Assembly: GCA_003663695.1 (NCBI GenBank)
Contig: QMUB01000003.1
Coordinates: 1 to 14,517, forward strand
Direction of reading: 5' to 3'
Source of the DNA: Thermococci archaeon
GTDB lineage: Archaea > Methanobacteriota_B > Thermococci > Thermococcales > Thermococcaceae
Length of the DNA: 14,517 nt
Shown: positions 11,527 to 14,517 of the stretch, piece after piece
How the letters are laid out: each line of letters begins with the position of its first letter
Numbering within the stretch: position 1 is the stretch's first letter
Translations under genes and position numbers: made by a program
The notes under the pieces: generated by a model
What the model saw: only the letters and a program-made list of their open reading frames with translations
The model's database searches: none
What the model was told of the DNA's origin: nothing

Positions 11527-11542
11527 CGGCACATTTTTAAAT
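11527..11542 (+). promoter_or_regulatory. Candidate promoter of the HypE-like gene
   Basis: The plus strand reads CGGCACATTTTTAAAT: a weak BRE followed by an AT-rich box TTTTTAAAT (11534-11542). Transcription would begin near 11563, leaving a very short leader that still includes most of the GGTGAGG ribosome binding site at 11563-11569. The 171-base gap to the divergent hypothetical gene holds no other clear signal. Confidence 0.45.
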
Positions 11543-11573
11543 CATAACAGCAATGAAGAACTGGTGAGGTTCC

Positions 11574-12557
11574 TTGCTGCCCCTCGGAAAGCTGAGAAGT
11601 GAAGTACTAAACGAAATTCTCAAAGACATCCCCTCATCCGACTCGAAAGTCATAATCGGGCCTAGGGAGGGCTTCGATTCTGCAGTCATAGAATATGATG
11701 AGGAGAACTACCTTATTGTAGCAACTGATCCTGTTCTGGGTGTTCCAAAGGAGCACTTTGGATTCTTTACATATCACTTTGCATCGAGTGATGTGGCCGT
11801 TTTTGGAGCAAAGCCGAGATGGCTTATTGTAAACTTACTGCTTCCTCATGGCACAACGAAAGGGGAACTCAAGGAGACCATGAAGGAACTCAATGAAGAG
11901 TGCAGAAAGTACGAAACTTCTATAGTTGGGGGACACACAGGTGTTTATACAACGATAAAAGACATTACAGCCACTACAACAGCGATGGGAATAGTCCCCA
12001 AGGAAGAGCTCAAGCTCCCTCTGGCAAAGCCAGGGGACGAGATAGTAATAACAAAGGGCGTTGGAATAGAATTTGCCGTGGGTACGGCATGGTTCAAAGA
12101 AAAAGAACTCAGAAAAAGGCTCTCAGCGGAGGATGTAAGGACATTAAAGGAAATGTATTCCCTAGAAACCGTTGTTGAGGATGCAAAGATAGCGAGACCA
12201 TTTGTGAGAGGTATGCACGATGCAACGGAGGGGGGTTTAACAGCACTCCATGAGATAGCGGACAACTCGAATGTTGGTTTTGAGATATATATGGAGAGCA
12301 TTCCCATTTCGCCACCTGTTAAAAAGGTGCTTGATATTTACGAAGTGGATCCGCTCACCATCTCTTCCACAGGGACGCTCATAGCGATAACTCCGCCCGA
12401 AAATGTGGAGGCACTGATAAAAACTCTCCACGTGGCGGGAATTCCAGCCTTCAGAATAGGGCGCTTCACGGAGAAAAAGGAGAGGCTCCTAATAAGGGAT
12501 AAGGATGTGGAGGAATTTCCTCACTTTAAAGGAGATGCATATGCCGAACTCTATTAA
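11574..12557 (+). CDS. AIR synthase (PurM) superfamily protein, HypE-like
   Basis: The 327-residue protein belongs to the PurM/HypE/ThiL/SelD ATP-binding superfamily. The N-terminal domain has IGPREGFDSAVI (28-39), where an aspartate usually binds Mg-ATP, then DPVLGVPKEHFGFFTYHFASSDVAVFGAKPRW and the glycine-rich IVGGHTGVY (117-125). The C-terminal domain begins near 153 and carries RGMHDATEGGL (212-222) and SSTGTLIAI (264-272). True HypE proteins end in a cysteine that carries the carbamoyl/cyano group. This one ends DAYAELY, so it is unlikely to mature [NiFe] hydrogenase. No purine, thiamine or selenium gene is adjacent, and the substrate is unknown. The start is TTG at 11574, five bases after GGTGAGG. 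Its stop overlaps the convergent permease gene. Confidence 0.88.
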   Translation: MLPLGKLRSEVLNEILKDIPSSDSKVIIGPREGFDSAVIEYDEENYLIVATDPVLGVPKEHFGFFTYHFASSDVAVFGAKPRWLIVNLLLPHGTTKGELKETMKELNEECRKYETSIVGGHTGVYTTIKDITATTTAMGIVPKEELKLPLAKPGDEIVITKGVGIEFAVGTAWFKEKELRKRLSAEDVRTLKEMYSLETVVEDAKIARPFVRGMHDATEGGLTALHEIADNSNVGFEIYMESIPISPPVKKVLDIYEVDPLTISSTGTLIAITPPENVEALIKTLHVAGIPAFRIGRFTEKKERLLIRDKDVEEFPHFKGDAYAELY

Positions 12558-13738
12558 TCCAAACGCTTCACCCTCCACCCGTAGAGAACCACGGCAAAGA
12601 GGAGTGTTGCCAGAGCAGTGAGTCCCAGGAGTGCCAAATCGGGCAGGAGCTCAATGGGGGGACGATGGTACAATTCTAGGAGCCTTAAATCCTTCAAAGC
12701 CCTGCCTAACGGAAAGTAGTTCACTATAGGTCTCGCCCATCCGGGAAGGACACTTTCGGGGATAACTATCCCGGCCAGGAACAGCAGGGGCATTGCAATG
12801 AGATTTACAAGGGCGTTTGTTGCCCTAGCGCTTCCCGTAGACATTCCTATTGCCAGTCCAAGACCCATTGAAAATGTTGCCGCCGTAAGTATGAATGCCC
12901 ACCCAAAAAGACTCGGAAACACTGTTTCCCCAAAGACCACTTTCGCAAAACCTATTCCCACAAATATGCTCACTCCAATTGTAATTATGGTTGAAAGCAT
13001 CTTGCCGACGAGAAAGTCCCAGGGCGTTGCAGGGGAAGCCGCCACTCTCCGGAGAGTGCCCTTCTCCATCTCTTCGAAGACGGAGCCGCTTATGCTTAGC
13101 ATGGTGGCGAAGAGGAACTGTATTCCCATGAAGCTTATGACGTAGAACTTTATGGGTGATGGTGCCTCCCTGCTCACAGCCCTCTCCTCAAGGGCTATCG
13201 GCTCCCCGGATGCCTTTATATATGCCATGATCTCTTTCGCACTTAGATTATAATGCCCTGGAGGTATGTATTGGAGCTGTCTTTCCCTGATTTCCTTTGA
13301 GAGTCTCGAAAAGAAGGAAACAACTATGCCTCTTACTATTTGGTACTCCTGAGGATCGCTTTTGTCAAAATAGACCTCAATCTTTGCCTGCTTTCCGGTG
13401 GTGAGGTTTTCCTCAAATCCTCTGGGAAATACCATCAGCGCTTTTATCCTGCCCTCTTTAAGGGCTTTTAATCCTTCCATCTCGCTTGAATATACCGTCA
13501 CATCAAACAGATGGGAGCCTTCAAAAGTGGCGTTCTCCATTATCCCGACCACATTCCCGCCATTTGCATAAACAACGCCCACATCCACTGTCACTGGAGG
13601 ACTCTCACTTCCCCATATGCCCCCAAGAAGGAGGAGCCACATTACAGGAAACACGAAAATCCAGAAGAGAACCATCTTCTCCCTTCGAGTTTCTATCAAA
13701 TCCTTTCTTAAAACCGCCAGAATGGCTTTAACTCTCAT
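12554..13738 (-). CDS. ABC-2 type transporter permease
   Basis: The 394-residue membrane protein belongs to the ABC-2 exporter family, in the layout seen in multidrug and bacteriocin-type exporters. One membrane helix lies at about 22-41. A large extracytoplasmic domain of about 155 residues follows (43-197). Five more helices lie near 198-220, 243-268, 277-300, 308-327 and 366-388. The coupling segment EKGTLRRVAASPATPWDFLVGKM (225-247, given from its family pattern around residues EKGT and LVGKM) is typical. The start ATG overlaps the ATPase stop as ATGA, so the two are co-translated. It is inferred to export an unknown substrate with the neighbouring ATPase. The stop codon shares TTAA with the convergent HypE-like gene. 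Confidence 0.92.
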   Translation of the reverse strand: MRVKAILAVLRKDLIETRREKMVLFWIFVFPVMWLLLLGGIWGSESPPVTVDVGVVYANGGNVVGIMENATFEGSHLFDVTVYSSEMEGLKALKEGRIKALMVFPRGFEENLTTGKQAKIEVYFDKSDPQEYQIVRGIVVSFFSRLSKEIRERQLQYIPPGHYNLSAKEIMAYIKASGEPIALEERAVSREAPSPIKFYVISFMGIQFLFATMLSISGSVFEEMEKGTLRRVAASPATPWDFLVGKMLSTIITIGVSIFVGIGFAKVVFGETVFPSLFGWAFILTAATFSMGLGLAIGMSTGSARATNALVNLIAMPLLFLAGIVIPESVLPGWARPIVNYFPLGRALKDLRLLELYHRPPIELLPDLALLGLTALATLLFAVVLYGWRVKRLD

Positions 13739-14517
13739 TCAAGCCCCCTCCCAGTTAGCTTCATAAAAACATCCTCCAGAGTCGGTTCTTCAACTGTTAT
13801 TGCCTTTATCTCGCTCCCCGCTTCAACAAGGGCGTGAACTACAGTGGGAAGCGCCTCTCTCGCATTCTTCACGTGAATTCTCACTCTTCCCTCCTTATCA
13901 ATTATCTTAAACCTACCCTTCAGCCTTTCAATCCCTTTAAGAATTCCCTCCACCTGTATTATACTCTCGTTTCCTATGAGTCCTTTAAGCTCAGCAGGCG
14001 TTCCAAGGGCTATTATCTTTCCCTCATTGATTATCGCCACCCTATCGGCCAGTGCCTCCGCCTCTTCCATATAGTGCGTGGCTAGGAGAACCGTCTTTCC
14101 GTCGCTCCTGAAGTGTTCTATGAGCTCCCACACCTCCCTCCTAGAAGGTACGTCCAGACCTACAGTAGGCTCGTCGAGTATCAGAATTTTCGGTTCATAG
14201 AGGAGAGCTATAGCAAGGTTTAAGCGATGCTTATAGCCGCCGCTGAGTTCTTTCGCCCTTTTCCTCCTGGGCAGACTAAAAAATTCCATGAGTTCTTTGA
14301 TCCTATCCCTGGGAGCATCATAGATATCAGCATAGAACCGGAGGTTTTCCTCCACGGTCAGCAAATCGTAAGCTATGCTTTCCTGGGGCACATATCCTAT
14401 TAAACGGGAGGTCTTTTTTGTTAGCGGCTCCCCAAAGACCCTGATCTCACCGGAATCATATTTTAACCCCTCCGCAATAATTCTGATTAGTGTGGTCTTC
14501 CCCGCTCCGTTGGGCCC
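13735..14517 (-). CDS. ABC transporter ATP-binding protein (5' end beyond window)
   Basis: The open frame runs off the right edge; 260 residues plus stop are visible. The first visible residues are the Walker A motif GPNGAGKT (14517-14494), so about 30 to 40 N-terminal residues are missing. Next come the Q-loop GYVPQES (about 14406-14386), the ABC signature LSGGYKHRL (about 14248-14222), Walker B ILILDEP (about 14191-14171), the D-loop GLD and the switch histidine in ATHYMEEAE (about 14085-14059). An internal GTG at 14391 opens a shorter frame but would lack Walker A and is not the start. The C-terminal extension of about 90 residues is usual for drug-exporter ATPases (DrrA/CcmA-like). It powers the permease encoded downstream with a four-base overlap. 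Confidence 0.95.
   Translation of the reverse strand, partial: GPNGAGKTTLIRIIAEGLKYDSGEIRVFGEPLTKKTSRLIGYVPQESIAYDLLTVEENLRFYADIYDAPRDRIKELMEFFSLPRRKRAKELSGGYKHRLNLAIALLYEPKILILDEPTVGLDVPSRREVWELIEHFRSDGKTVLLATHYMEEAEALADRVAIINEGKIIALGTPAELKGLIGNESIIQVEGILKGIERLKGRFKIIDKEGRVRIHVKNAREALPTVVHALVEAGSEIKAITVEEPTLEDVFMKLTGRGLE

Overview
The window comes from a hyperthermophilic euryarchaeon of the Thermococcales (Thermococcus, Pyrococcus or Palaeococcus type). This is judged by eye from the proteins. The RNA polymerase subunits, ribosomal proteins S7 and S12 and EF-2 read almost word for word like the Pyrococcus furiosus and Thermococcus proteins I remember. The RNA polymerase large subunit is split into A' and A'', and RpoB is one uninterrupted chain. 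Promoters have the archaeal BRE plus TTTATAAA form, and ribosome binding sites are of the GGTGAT type. No database search was run, so the genus is not assigned.

Layout. From about 10384 down to 1, on the minus strand, lies the conserved archaeal transcription/translation cluster in the order rpoH, rpoB, rpoA1 (A'), rpoA2 (A''), rpl30e, nusA-like KH protein, rps12, rps7. After a 226-base gap comes the 5' part of the EF-2 gene, which has its own promoter. Genes from rpoH to rps7 are tightly packed, with gaps of 1 to 20 bases or one-base overlaps. Several ribosome binding sites are built over the stop codon of the preceding gene, which suggests one co-translated messenger.

From 10600 to 11095 lie five tRNA genes in two divergent units that share a 97-base promoter region. 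Thr(TGT), Pro(TGG) and Thr(GGT) are on the minus strand. Asn(GTT) and a CAT-anticodon tRNA are on the plus strand. The CAT tRNA looks more like isoleucine-2 than methionine. A small hypothetical gene (11055-11402, minus) runs head-on into this tRNA and takes its stop codon from the antisense of the anticodon.

From 11574 to 12557 on the plus strand is a PurM/HypE-like (AIR synthase family) protein of unknown substrate. It ends head-to-head with a two-gene ABC-2 type exporter on the minus strand (permease 12554-13738; ATPase from 13735 past the right edge). The two convergent genes share one TTAA as their stop codons.

Most of the window is core housekeeping machinery. I see no mobile element, CRISPR array, toxin-antitoxin pair or clearly new multigene system. 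The points most worth a second look are the tRNA / hypothetical-gene junction, the identity of the CAT tRNA, the orphan HypE-like protein, and the exporter without an obvious cargo.
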